Part shown: piece after piece, positions 9,867-22,700 of the stretch
Position numbering within the stretch: the stretch's first letter is position 1
Layout of the letters: the number at the start of each line of letters is the position of its first letter
Assembly (NCBI GenBank): GCA_018398765.1
Contig: JAHBMJ010001987.1
Location: forward strand, 1-35,000
DNA length: 35,000 bases
Source of the DNA: Chromera velia
Taxonomy: Eukaryota; Sar; Chromeraceae
Reading direction: 5' to 3'
The notes under the pieces: generated by a model
Databases searched by the model: none
The model's input: only the letters and a program-made list of their open reading frames with translations
Told to the model about the DNA's origin: nothing
Position numbers and translations under genes: made by a program

Positions 9867-10697
9867 GTCGTTGTTTGATAAACTTTTCAGTCGGGGCGAT
9901 GACCTGAAGTGGATTGGGAGAAAGTAAGACAGACAAACAAAGTGCTCTCAGTTTCAACAACACCTCGTTTGATGGAGGCGAACAGGATTCAGTTTCGTTC
10001 TGTAAGGTTTTGCGCGTGCATGCATACACTCTGCATGTCCGACGGCTTCTACAGCAAAGATTCACTTTGACCACACAGCAGAACTCGCCCAGTATGCTGT
10101 CTTCCTGTAATCTCCTGTATCTAAAATTCGTATGGTCAGTGTATCGTCAGTGTCAGTCTGTCAGAAAGATTCATGCGCATGTATCGATATATGCAGAGCC
10201 ATTGCATGCAGAGCCCTTCCGAGCTGCACGCAGCGCGGCCACGGCCCGCGCGTCGGGACCGTGGACCGCATGCACCCCGCGCCGCCCCGCGCGCGCGGCG
10301 CGCGGTGGCAACTTCGGGTTCGGCGTTAATTGCGCGGTTCACATTCGGGAAGGTGAACTTTTGTGGAGACTCACTTCATTCAGTTCAATCATTGTTTTCC
10401 TTCTTTAACTTCAGACGCTTGCTTTGGTCAGTCCAAAAAATTAGAGTGTGCTCTGAGTTTCCTTTCGAGCGCTATTGCTTCCACTTGTGGTCAGAACTCT
10501 TCCCGTAGGAAGAAATAATTCGTAAAGCTCGCCTTTCTTGCAGTGCGTGACTGACTTTTCGCACACGTGTTTCTTCACATTCTTGCCGGGGTTTCCCGTT
10601 AGTTTTCTCACAATCGTTTGAATTGTGTCACTTCAATGAATCGTTTGAATTGTGTCACTTCTTCTCTCTTTAGCGCTTGTTTATAAATAGTTCAAGG
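9867..10697. promoter_or_regulatory. Divergent promoter region with GC-rich island between kinase and HEAT-type genes
   Basis: The two genes point away from each other with about 830 bases between start codons. The middle (about 10218-10335) is strongly GC-rich with alternating CG runs (for example CGCGCGCGGCGCGCGG), in contrast to the flanks. TGCATGCA occurs at about 10017 and GCATGC words near 10204 and 10268. A pyrimidine tract ending in AG at about 9908 (minus sense) could be the acceptor of a 5' UTR intron of the kinase. No TATA box could be assigned. The regulatory role is inferred from position only. Confidence 0.5.
10610..10661. repeat. Short direct repeat upstream of the HEAT-type gene
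   Basis: AATCGTTTGAATTGTGTCAC occurs twice, starting near 10610 and near 10638, just 5' of the start codon at 10698. It could be a 5' UTR feature or a simple duplication. Confidence 0.75.
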
Positions 10698-13600
10698 ATG
10701 AGTTCCAAAAAGACCGAAACCTTTGGGCTGGTCGGGTCCTTTCCCGGAGACTCGGAGGCCTTGGAGACGGCAAAGAAACTCTCAGCGAGACTGAAGGATG
10801 CAAGGCAGCACTCCAGTGTGTCTGTGGACGAGTGCGTGGCTGTCCTGCAGTCTCTCCCCTTCAATGGCCGCTTTGCATTTTTGGGTCAGTGAGTCTCCCA
10901 GCTAGTGAGGTGAAAAAAGGACCAAACCTCCAGCGAGTGAGGGCCGTCTCTCGACCTGCAGAAGAGATGCACGCTCTCCCCGGCCTGCATGTGTGTCGAA
11001 CTGATCTGGCGTTCTTTTGGATCGTTTCATTCCTGCTCCTTTCTGTGTCCTCTCCCAGTCTTTTCGTCTGATGTGTCAGCCCATGCCTCCAGGACCTTTC
11101 CGCTTCTTTCACCTTCTGCCATCAGCATGTGGGATACAGAGAATGATACACCCCCTTTGTGCCTTTCTCTTTCCTCTTTGCAGCTGAAAGTCTTCTCTCG
11201 AGTCCCTCCCTCGACCGACTCGCTCGGGGTCTCTTCGCGTGGGCGTTCCAATCTGGAGACGAGGAGGAGGGGGACGACGACTTCATCATTGTCGGACTGG
11301 GAAGGGCGGCAAAGACCTTGGTCTCGCACAGGTCTGTCAGACAAGACAGAGGGGACGCTCGCAGGGAGGGAGGGGGTGGTTGACAGTGGAAGCTCTATGC
11401 TGTCTCTTCCCGTTTGTTGGACCCCGGCATGTTTTCCTTCTCTCTTTCCTTTTGTTGGACCCCGGCATGTTTCTTTCTCTCTTTCCTTTTGGACCCCGGC
11501 ATGTTTTCCTTCTCTCTTTCTTTGTGGTCCCCGGCATTTTTTCGGACTGTTACGACGGAGACATGCAGAGACGTCTGACATTGGTGTTCAGGTACGCAGG
11601 AGAAGGAAAAAAAAATCTCTTCTCCCTCCGTCTCCTCCGTTGCGTCTGTCTTTGTGTGTATGTGCAGGCAATTTGCCCTGCAGTGCCTCCTTCCCCTGAT
11701 CCCAAAGCTGAAGAAGACCGGCGTGGACCTCTTTGAAGAGTACAGAGCGACCACCAGCACGGCCTTCCTTACTCAGTTCCTTCGAACAATGGTCAGCTGG
11801 CAGTCTTGTTCTGTCTCTGTCTGCCGAAACCGTGCGTGTGTTTTTGAAAGCAATTGATCCCCTTGTTTGTCAAATTGTGGGTTGGGAGAAGAGAGACACC
11901 GAGGGCCAGTCAAAGGTCCTGCAGGAAACGGCACCCTTCTTCTCATTCAGATCCGCCCCCCCCCTCTCTTCTCAGGTGTCCCTCCCCACCGCGGAGTTTC
12001 CCGACGCCACCCTCAAGTCTGTCTTCGACTCCTGCGTGACCTCCGCAAGGCAGACGATCCTCTCGCAGACCCTCAAAACCCACCACAGGGCCCCCTTCCT
12101 GGCCTCCATCCTCAACGAGCCTGACGTTCCGAAGGCAACCGCTGTCTACCTGTGTCCCCCCGACACCGTAGAGAAGCACGTGACCGTATACGGCAAGAAC
12201 CAGACACCCCCCACCCTCTGTTTGTGGAAGAGGAACGCACCCATTTATCTGCAGATGCTCAGAAAGTCAGTCGATCATTAGCATCAGAGAAGACGGGAGG
12301 GCAGCAAGCGCGGACTTTCTGTGAAAAGAAAAGAAAAAGACAGAAAGCAGCACAGAGCCCTGAGCACTTTGGACGGACCCTCACGACCCGCGCCTCTCTC
12401 TGTTTCTTAGACTGAAGGATTGACGGACTTCCAGACACGCTGGTAGGCAAGAAAAGAGAAAAATGGGCAAACACATGTAGAGAAAAAGACAAGACAAGCA
12501 AGACAGCCAGCAGACCTTGTATACTTAGACTGAAGGATTGACGGACTTCCAGACACGCTGGTAGGCAAGAAAAGAGAAAAATGGGCAAACACATGTAGAG
12601 AAAAAGACAAGACAAGCAAGACAGCCAGCAGACCTTGTATACCATTTCGTGTTCCCTTCCTCACCTAAATGTTTGCAGAGAGATGACCGCCAAGAAGCAC
12701 GACCCCCTGGCCAGAGGTACCGCATTCAGAGCTTTTGAGGGCAGGCTCCCCTCTGCCAAGCGGAAGGGCAAGGAGAACGACCCTCTGGGTCCTGAGAACG
12801 CCCTGGAGATCTTCCGCATCGTTCAGGAACATCGTCCTTTGGAGATGTCGGGGGGAAGCTCTGCGGGACAGTGGCAGCTGCAGTCTTGGTCCTCTCAGGG
12901 CAAGCTGTCGGTTGACGAGCTGATCAAGTATGAGGGCGTGAAGCTGTGTGTGCCCGGTCAGAGGGTCTTGAGTGAAATCTCCGACTCCGCCCGTCTTCTG
13001 TTGTTGAACGAGTTCTTTGATAAGGGAGGCGGTGTGAAGGGCTCAGGTCCCTTCTTGAGGGAGGAGACCCCCCAATTCTGCTTCAAGAACCTATCGCAGG
13101 TCCCCATCACCAAAAGTGCAGCTGCTGCCCTGGTCAACTGGGCGTGTGATCGTCTCAAAGAGTTCCCCTCTGCGGCTGTGTGGGACTATCTTCGGTCGAA
13201 GGAACCCCAAACACCTCAGGTCGGTAGAGGGAGGGTTTTGCTGATCTCATCATGAAAAGGGGTGTTTCGGCCCTCTTGGCCCAGGAGTGTTATTTCGTTT
13301 TCGGAAATGTAGATGTCAGGCAGGGAAAAAGAAATCGTTGCGCGGGTGGGTCTCTGACCTTCCTTCCTCTCCTCCCTCTCTTCCTTCTGGTATCACATGA
13401 TTCTCTCTTCTGTGCTTTGAAGCCTTGAGCTTTCCGCATTGACTACAGCCTGGATAGGGCAGAGCTTGAAGGTGAAGGACTCTTTCAACAGGCAGTTCAG
13501 AAATGCCATTCGATTATGACTGACCTTTGCTTGCTTCTTGCATGCAGATGGTGATGCTGGGCGGAATCGAGCAGCTGCTCTCGAACATGAAGTCCGACAA

Positions 13601-15292
13601 GCGGGCCCTTCTACTCCAACTTCTGGACGCCTACCTAGCCCTCCTCTTCAAGTGCCCCCCCCAAGCCAACGAGGCCGGCCGGACCTCAACCCAGAGAGCG
13701 GCAGACTGGGTGAAGTGGACCCACAAGGCCCAGTCCGTCCTCTCAACGGCACTCTCGAAAGTTAGCCCGGGAGTCAACGTCGCCATCACAGGGCACACGC
13801 CCTCGGCAGTGCATGCCGGAGAGCTCGCTGCCGTCTCCAAGATCGTGAACCACGCGTTGCTCTTCATGCAGGCTGTGGAGAAGGGAGGCAAGGCCGACAA
13901 GGAAGCCCAAATGAACGCCGAGTCCATTGTGAAGAGCCTGGGCACCCCGTTCGTGGGCACGATGCACACGTTGTTGAATGCCATCAGCCAGGAGGGTGGT
14001 CCGAGAATTTCAGGAAAGGCCAATGGCCTGTGGAAGGACTTGTTGGACACCAGCGTCACGCTTTGGCGTCTCTGTTCGAAGCTTCAGGTGGAGGCCCTTT
14101 CCTTCGACCCAACCGACGTTGCGAATTACATCACCAACGCTCATGCTTCGAATCTTCGGAGCTGGTTCCGCCAGACTTGGCTCAGCAATTCTGGTGTTCC
14201 TGAGGGGGGGGCGGTCACGATCAAGACTGAAGATGCGGAATGCGTCGGGGTGAGTACGGTAGCGACGCTGCGAGAGGAAGTGTTTGCCTACGCTGAGACT
14301 TTGATGAAGAAGTCAAAGCCGACTCCCCAACAGACGTCAGGAGCGTTGCTGCAGGTCACTCACAAGAACGGGAAGATCGGGTTCGTGCAGTACCGTCCGG
14401 ATATCCACACTCAGTTTCGGAACCTCTCGATGGATCTCTTGAGTTTGCTCGTGAAGGGGGGAGACGTCAAGGGGCGCCATAACAGAGCATGGAATCTGTG
14501 GAGATCTGAGAAATTGGCTGAGAAGCGAAAAGGGGGGATGGGCACCTACTCAGCCATCGAGAAGACCCTCGAGCAGATGTTCGCTGACCCCGACACGCCG
14601 TTTTGGAGCAACATCTCCTCCGACGCCACGACCTTCATCAACCTCGCCTGTTACCTCAACAAAGAGAGTGCAGCCTTCAAGAAGGATGCCCCCACCCTCG
14701 TTGCCCTCTCGGTCCAACTCCTCAAGAGAAAATCTCTCGAGGATGTCAGTTCCTCTCTGAAGAAGGTGGGCCTTCTGGAGGAAGTTCTCAACCACCCCAA
14801 GGCCCCACGTCTCCCGCAAGACGAGAAGGAGAAATGGAGTTTGAGGTCCAAGGGCATTGCAGATATCCAAGTGAGGTACAGTCTGCAGAACGCGATGGAC
14901 GACCGAGACCCCCAGACCCGGTCAAGGGCGAGGCAGACACTTTTGGGACACTCGACCGGCTCCTTGAAGGATTTCGCCCTCTCTCTGGCGTTCATCACCA
15001 AGAGGCTGAGGAACGAGGCGGGATACCTGAGAGCAGAATTCCACCAGTCAGTCAAACATGCAGCAGGAGAACGCCAGAACATGGATGCATGTATGCGGGT
15101 TTTCATTCTTATTGGATCATTTCCTTCCTTCCTGCCTCTTCGCAATTGCATTGCATGCGCATCTCGATCTTTTGTGCTCCTTGTTGCTGCATCATTTGGG
15201 GTTTTTTGGGTTCTCTTCGTCTTTCTTCAGACAGAGGTGCGAACGCTTTGTCTCCCTTTTCTCGAGAGCCTGTGCCTCCTGTGAAGCAGCTG

Positions 15293-15334
<42 letters not shown>

Positions 15335-16682
15335 GTTGTCAGTTTTGCATTGCCCATTTGCCCAATTGATTTGTTTGTGCCATGCATGCAGAGTTGTGAA
15401 GAGCCACATCAGTGGAATGATCCAACTGAGTCTGGACGCGCCAGAGAAGGGAGGGGCAGAGGCGGAGAAGGCGAGGGAGGAGAGTGCGGAGATTGGGGCC
15501 CTCCTGGAGGACCTCGTGGCACAAGACAGGTGGGAGAAAGTCGGAAGGGGGGGGATCTCACCAGACAAATAGGAAGCTGAAATGAGAGAGGGAGGTGGAG
15601 GAGCGAAAAGCTGTGGAAGAAGAGTGAAATATTGGGGCAGAGAAACCAGTGAGGGACAAAGAAGGAAGGATCTACCCCCGTTGAAGGAACACAGCTGTAT
15701 AGACAGACGCACAAAGAAAGCCAGCCAGTCACAGAAGAAGCAGACGAACTTTCACACAGGATGCACTTACAAAACTTTTCCCCGCTCTCCTCTTTCCTGT
15801 CTGCTTTGTCGAGGAAAGTCGAACAGGCATTCACTCTCTCTTGTTCTGCTTTCGCGCAGAACCAAAACGTTCCTTCTCGCCCCCTTCTGTTTGCAGGTCT
15901 AAGAACGACGCTTCTGACCACGACTCGATTTTTGGTGGGATGGCCCAGGCGATCATCTGTGAGGCTTTGACTTACAAGATTGGGGTGAAGGCCGAGGAGA
16001 CGAGGAGGCAGTGGGTTGGATGTGCGGCCAGATGTGAACAGGTGAGCGGGGGGGGGAGAAGGGCGACGAGGCAGAACGACAGCAAATAAGTCTTCCTCTT
16101 CCTGCAAGTTGTCGCTGTCTTCTGCCCGATTTTTGGATCTGAAAAGGAAAGCCGCAGCGCGAAAGAGTCCTGAAGAAAGAAAGATAGAAAGAGAGTTAGT
16201 TTTGACCCCTTGAGAGAGAGCTTTGAAGAGAAGCAGCAGATAAGCTCTGTAAGAGACCGGAGAGAGGAGGGAACGTGACAATACTTTTTGCTTTCTCTTT
16301 CGCGTGTTGTGCTTTTAGTAGACTCTCCATATCTTTCCTTTTCATCGACCGAGTGACCTTTCAAAGTCGATGGACGAGTTCTTCTTTCCTTCTTTCCGTA
16401 TCTACCTTTCTTCCTTCTTTTAATGAATGCAGGCTCGCACGAGACTTGGACACGGCCACAAGGCCTGGGAGGCCTACGCTTTCTCGATGATCTACTCATG
16501 CGGCGAAGGGGATATGTCTCCAGAGTCCCTCCGGTTCAGTGGAGTCGCCTCTGCTGCAGCAGTGGAGGAGCTGTTCGAGTTCTTCCTTAAAGAGTGCAAC
16601 AACGGTCAGTGGGTTGGCTGGGTGGGGTGGGGTGGAGGTCGTAAGGGCGAAAAGTTTGTTGAACGTCTCAGATGGGCGGTTT

Positions 16683-16735
<53 letters not shown>

Positions 16736-19700
16736 CATGGCGCGTGTGCACTTATCTTGTTGATGTGCGCGTGTCTCTGCAGGGCAAAATCTGAAGCATC
16801 AGTTCCAGCGGATGTTGGTGAACAACGTCCTGATCGAGAAGAAGAGTGCCGGGGCCCCCACTGCCCTGTGCAACGCAGGGGGCCTGACTCTCCAGGACGC
16901 CGTCTCGATGCTTCTGAGGGCCCTCACAGACGCCAGAGACGGCTCAGACCCTCTGTCTCTTTCCCCTCGGGACCTCTTCCCGGAGGATCAGGCGCCTCTC
17001 AAGAGACTCAAAGCACTGGTGGGTCCCTTCTTCGGTTGGTGGAATGTTCTGTTGGCAAGAGAGAGAGAGGGAAGACAGTCCTTCATTTCTGATCTAAAGT
17101 AGACTTTCTGTCCAAGGTGTGGCAAGCTCTCGCATTCAGGATCTGGCGTGCGTCGATGGGTTTGCCGTCTCTCTGAATTCTTCACTTCTGCATGCATGGT
17201 TTGTCGCGTTCCTCTTTTCTCTTCTTGCACACTGACTGTTTCATGAGCGCGTGCCCAAATTATTCGGTGCAGATCAAATACTGTGGCCCTTCATGGATTG
17301 CCGTCCCGACTCTGACTGACCTGGTTGCTCGTGTGGCCTCCTCTCTGGCGAATGCCATTCCTTCAGTTGAGGAGGGGTGGACGGAGACGGCAGAGACGGG
17401 AACCGGCAGGGGATCCGTTGGGGACTTTGCGGCCTCATTGGGAGATGACTTCCTTCCGGTCCGTCTGCTTCCTTTCTGTGTGTGTATGTGTGTGTATGAT
17501 TGAGAGAGAGGAGGGGGGGCAAAGTACCTGTTTTTCGTTCTGAACCAGGGGCGTGATTTTCTTCTGCTGTTGCTCGACTGAAAGAGAGCTAGAGAGCTCT
17601 CTTGAGACCGAAGGATCGGGGAGGCAACTGAAAGCGACAGAGAGGCGGTGTTCTTCCCAAATGCAGAAGGTCAAGTGCGTTCCACATGAATACATCAAGT
17701 GTCCGCACGCACATGTGATCACGTGCTTGTGTGAGAATGTACGGTGTGTGCAGCTGGAAACGCACTTCACGCAGTGCCTCTCTTTGTTCACCTCATTGTG
17801 CGACGCCCTGAAAGTCGACGAGGACACCGAAAACTCCGTCAGGCTCCACGGCGGGGAGGGTGGGGGGGGTGGAAGGTCGAGGTGGGGAGGTGGAGTGAAG
17901 ACTAGCAGAGGAAGAGGGGGCAGAGGGGGAAGAGGGGGGAGAGGAAGAGGAAGCGCAGCTGCAGGGAGGCGGAGAGGAGGAGGAGGCGGAGGCCGGAAAA
18001 AGGGGGGGAACCTGGGAGGGGGGGAGGAAGGAGGGCAGATGGTGGGACAATGGCACCTTCCGGAGTTTCCTCAAGTCCTTTGGTTTGAGGTGAGTAATTT
18101 TCTTCTTTTCTCTGTTGCGGGTTCTTCAATTCGATTATCTTCAAGTGTGAAAGATTTTGTCAGTTTCGTTCTGTGGGCAAGAAAGTTGTGACTCTTTCTC
18201 CATGCCTTGTTTGCATCGTCAGCTTTTCTTTTCCTTTGTCTCTTCCTCCTCCACGGCTTTGTTTCTATCTGTGTTCGTGCGCGCGTGTGTGTGTGTGTGT
18301 GTGGGTGTGTGTGTGAGCGCTCATAATACACAAGAGCTCTGTGTGTTCGTATGGAAAGGTAACCTTGCTCCCTCACCCTGATCCCTCCGTGTGTTCAGAT
18401 CGCTCCTCTGGCCTCTCTCTGCGACGCCCTCTTCAAAGCCTCGGTCCGTCTGAAGACCGGAGATACTGCCAAACAGATGCTCCCCTACTGGCAGGAGCTG
18501 AGGAGGTGGAAGGGCGCCCTCCCTGGGTTCTCCTCCCTTACCGAAGAGGCGAAGCTTCTTTTGATTGTGCAGTCTCCCTCGATGCTCTCGCACTCGAAGA
18601 TCCCCTCTGTGATTCCGAAGAGAAGCCCCATCAGAGGAGACATCGAGACGAGGGAGTGCGAAAACGCGAAGGAACTTTTGAGCCTCGATAGGAGTGCAGG
18701 GTTCCTCACAGACGTCTGGGTAGGTCCGCTGGATGGAGTCTTTTTTCTTCGGGTGTCTCGATGCAGCCTCTTGCTTCTTTTGCGTTTTTCGTTTTCTTTT
18801 TATTCCTCATTCCTCTTTTTCCTTAGTTTCTCAGTCTGTCAGTTCGCCTGAAAACTTGCTCATGAGTAGAACCTGTGTGCTGCACTCACACCTGCGCGTC
18901 GCCCATCTGTCTGTCGATCTGTGCTTCCACTCTTGAATTTGCAGTTTGTCCTCCAGTCCTTCCGAGACGACAGAGTGGAGCCTCTTCTGGGCACAAGGAG
19001 GGGAGGACTGTACGGTCTCTTCGATCCTCTCTGGCAGGGTCCGGGGGCAAGGGGCAGACTCGCGGAGGATGTGGCAGAGGAGCCATCACCCCTGATGCTG
19101 AAACCCAAACAGATGGCGAGGTTGAACGAGACAGGGGCGAGGACCGTGACGGCCAGATTGATGGCACAGGCAATGGACGAGGACATGAGCACCTCCAAGA
19201 GAGTGACTGCGGTGACCAGACTCGTGAAGGCCCCCGTTGTGGGGCATGCGGGGGTGATTGCTCTTCTTCGTCAGCTGCTGGCTCGGGATGCCGAGACTGA
19301 CGGAGGTGACATGGCTGTGAGGAGACTCCACGAGGCCGCGGTGTTGAGCATCATGAGGACAGACGGGCTCTGGCATGTCGTCTCTTTCCTTCTGGGACCT
19401 GAGGTCGGTCGGTCTTCTTTGCATCTCTTGCGTGTGGTAGGGGGGGGGGGCGCGACTTTTCTTTTTGTTCTGGGAGAGCGTGGGGGCCTTCTGAGGGTCT
19501 GCGTACGTGTCGGTCTTCTGCAGTTCCCTTCAGTATCTTGTTTCGGCAGTCTTCGTGTCCCTCTACATGTGTTTTGCATATCCTCATTTTGTGCAACTCT
19601 TGCAGTGATTCGAACAGCAGTCTCCCAAGAATTCCCCGGCCTGATATGAAATTTTTCTATTTTCCTCCCCCATTCCTTGGTCATCTGCAGGTCTCCCAGA

Positions 19701-22700
19701 CAACGTCCCAGCGCACAGCCGCCCACGTCCTCTCGAGTCTGATCACCCACGTGCCTACAGACGCAGCAGTGAGGGCGTTCAGAGTGCTCCTCAAGGTCGG
19801 TCGGTCGGTCTGTCTGTCCTGTCCTTCCAGCTCGCAAAGTTTTTGCTTTTCTCGTTCTGCTAAATAAACTTTTCCTTCCGTTCTTCCCCAAGTTTTTGCA
19901 CGGATCGTCGGAGAATCGGATAGAAGACCTTTTCGTTGACTCTTCTTCTTTCTGTGTTCCTCCTCGGTGTGTGCAGAGCAAGCGGAGGCGGTTCCTCCCC
20001 ATGTTTGTGCACAAGCAGCTGGTGAAGCTGCTGTTCGAGTGCGGCACCGCCCTGGCTGCAGAAGCCCTCTCGGAGGAGTGGGAGAGGTGGAAGGTCACGG
20101 AGGACGCCCCCGCCCCTGCACAGCCACTGCCCCCCCGGGCCCAGGCAGCAGTTGAAGGGGACAAAAAGGGCTCTGGATCTGCAGTGGGGTCGACAACAGA
20201 ATTGGGGGGTGCTGCTGCAGCGGCTGCTTCTGCGGGAGGGGAGAAGGAAGAGGGGGGTGGAAGGAGAAAGAGAGAGAGAGCAACGAAGCGTCGTTCATGG
20301 GGGGAGAAGAGAACCAGGGACGACCAGGCAAGGGAGGACATTGTGATGCAGATAGTTCAGATGGCATTGAATCGTATTCTCGGCTCGAAGTCCCGATCCA
20401 GAGACTCTGCCCCCCAGACTGTCTGTGCCTCTACCAGCCCTCTGTACGATTTCTGCTGGAAGGTCATCAACGATCTCGCCATGGCCCCCCGCATGCCTGA
20501 GTCCTTTGCCTTGTTCCTCATCCGACACGCATGGACTCCTCGGTCCCTCATGTGGCACTGCGGAGGGCCTGTGACGAGGGAAAGGAACCCAAACTACAGG
20601 TCCTCGCGCACAAGTGCCCAACTGCTGGCTGCCACGTGCGACCTCACACCGCTCCCCAAGGACCAGAGGCCGACGGAGGAACAGGAAGACTTCATGACCT
20701 TCCACAAGTGAGTGCACGAGTCCATCTTTAGTATGTTGTAGTGCTGCATGCCCATGCAGTCGTGTGCCTACGTGACCGACTTTACGGCTGAATTTCATAA
20801 CCCCTTTCGCAGGTGGATGCACTTCCATGCCTCGACTTGCTCTGAAAGAGAGAGTGAAAACAAAAAAAGTGATCGAGTTCCGAAAGTCCATTCATCGGTA
20901 GGCAGACGGGCAGACAGTAAAATCGATTTTGATTCATCCGTTTGTCTTGCTTTGAGGGTGTTCACCGTTTTTGCGTCTCTCCCATCTACTTACCTGTTGA
21001 GTCGTGAATGAACATGTCTGAGTGACTACAGTCTGCATTCTGTGCCATAGCACTTTTTTTTTGTCATGTCATCGAACGATTGTTGCAGGCACATGAAGGA
21101 GCAGGAGTCGAAGAACACGTGTCACTTGGAGAGTGACGGCGTCGAGGAGGCAGCGAAGTGGGGGAACGCGATGCATCTGGTGATGAAACACTGGGCAGAC
21201 ACTCCAGCGGCCGTCTTTGCCGAGTTGCGCGCACTCTGCTTCTCTCCCGCTGAGGTCTGTCTGTCCTTTTTCCTTGCCTGTGTTCATCCTGGTGGAAGCC
21301 TTGTCTTTGTCTCATTCAGGCGTAGAGTGAAGGGGATGAAATCTAGCTGGTGTGACGAGACGAAGATAGATGAGGGGGGAAAAAGATAGACAAGAATCGT
21401 GACTCGAATGTCGCCAAAACACACAAGGAAGGACCGTCTGTTCTTTATGTGTAGACTGCTGCTGAAGAAATAATATATAAATTTGCTTTCTGCTTTGTTC
21501 CCCCCACATCGTTCCTTCCCCATTCATTCATTCGTCCCCCTTCTCTTCCCTTCCCTCCCCTTGCATGCCTGCCTGCAGATCGGTCAGGATGATTTCACAG
21601 AAATCGAGAAGGTGGCGGCGCAACTCAGAGAGGAGACCCTGAAGGAGGGCGGCGCCAGGCCCCTGGACCCCTGTGCGGAGTTTCTCCTCAAGCAGAGGAG
21701 CTCTCTTGTTGGCCGTCTCCTCTCGAAGTGTCTCCTCTCTGCCCTCTTCTCGGCCATGAAGAAACACAAAGGAGACGGGTGGAGCAACTACCAAGTCGGT
21801 TGTCAAGGTAGTCAGTCGTAGGGGGGGGGTGCCGAAACGTTATTATTAATAAAACAGGCACAGACACTCTCAGTGAGTGCGGTTACGTCGCAAACACGAG
21901 CAGCACTGGAAGCGGGCCGTCTTGTTCTTTTCCCTCCATCGTTTCTTCTCTCCTACTTCGTCGTCGCCGTCGTCTTTTTCTCCTTCTTCCTCTGGGCTCG
22001 ACAGAATGTCCCTGTCTTTCTTTCCCGGAGTGCGTCACTTACTCAGCATGTAGATCTACGTGCATGCTTCTCTGCATTTCCGGCGCATAAATTTCTGCAT
22101 GAATTCTTGCACGTGCATGTTCCGGTTGTCATGTCCATTTCTGCAGATGGCCGACAAGGATTACTTGTCCATGAAGGAGGTCCAAGAGGCTCTGCAGGCC
22201 GACAAGAGCGCCGAGTGTTTGTCCGGTCTGATCTCCGATCTGTTGGAGGGCGTCATGGAGGTGCACGTCAGGGAGACCGCCAAGAGAAGCCGCATCGCTC
22301 TGGTACTCTCCAACCTTCTGCAGGCGGTCAGTCAATTACGTCACTGTACATGCAAAAATGACAGCGTGCTTGTTCTGGGGTGGGGATACAGACAGTCTTC
22401 TTAGGGGAAAGAGAGCACAGGGGGCAGCAGAGCGCACGTGATGTGCAAGGGGAAAATGGGTCGAGGTGTTTCTTTTTGACTGTCCTACTCTTCTCCTCCT
22501 ATCATTTTCTCTTTTCTTCCTGCCGGTCCTGCATTTTCACTTACTTGCAGGCCTTGCCGTCATTTCTCTGTGGAAATTGATCGCGTTGCGTGTGTCCATC
22601 TGAGCTGAACGATACTGAGAGTCCACATCCATTCTCTCCCTTGTGCGTTGGCCGACTGACTGCAGGTCCAGACGGCGACTTCCGATGCGACAGGGTTCCG

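Noticed and set aside
15391-15392. First AG of GCAGAG as the acceptor of HEAT-gene exon 7
   Set aside because: With the donor at 15091 it would create a TAG at the junction. The next AG (15392-15393) keeps the frame.
19271-20341. A 356-codon minus-strand frame
   Set aside because: It is antisense to exons 14-16 of the HEAT-type gene and to introns between them, and its composition is typical of a shadow frame.
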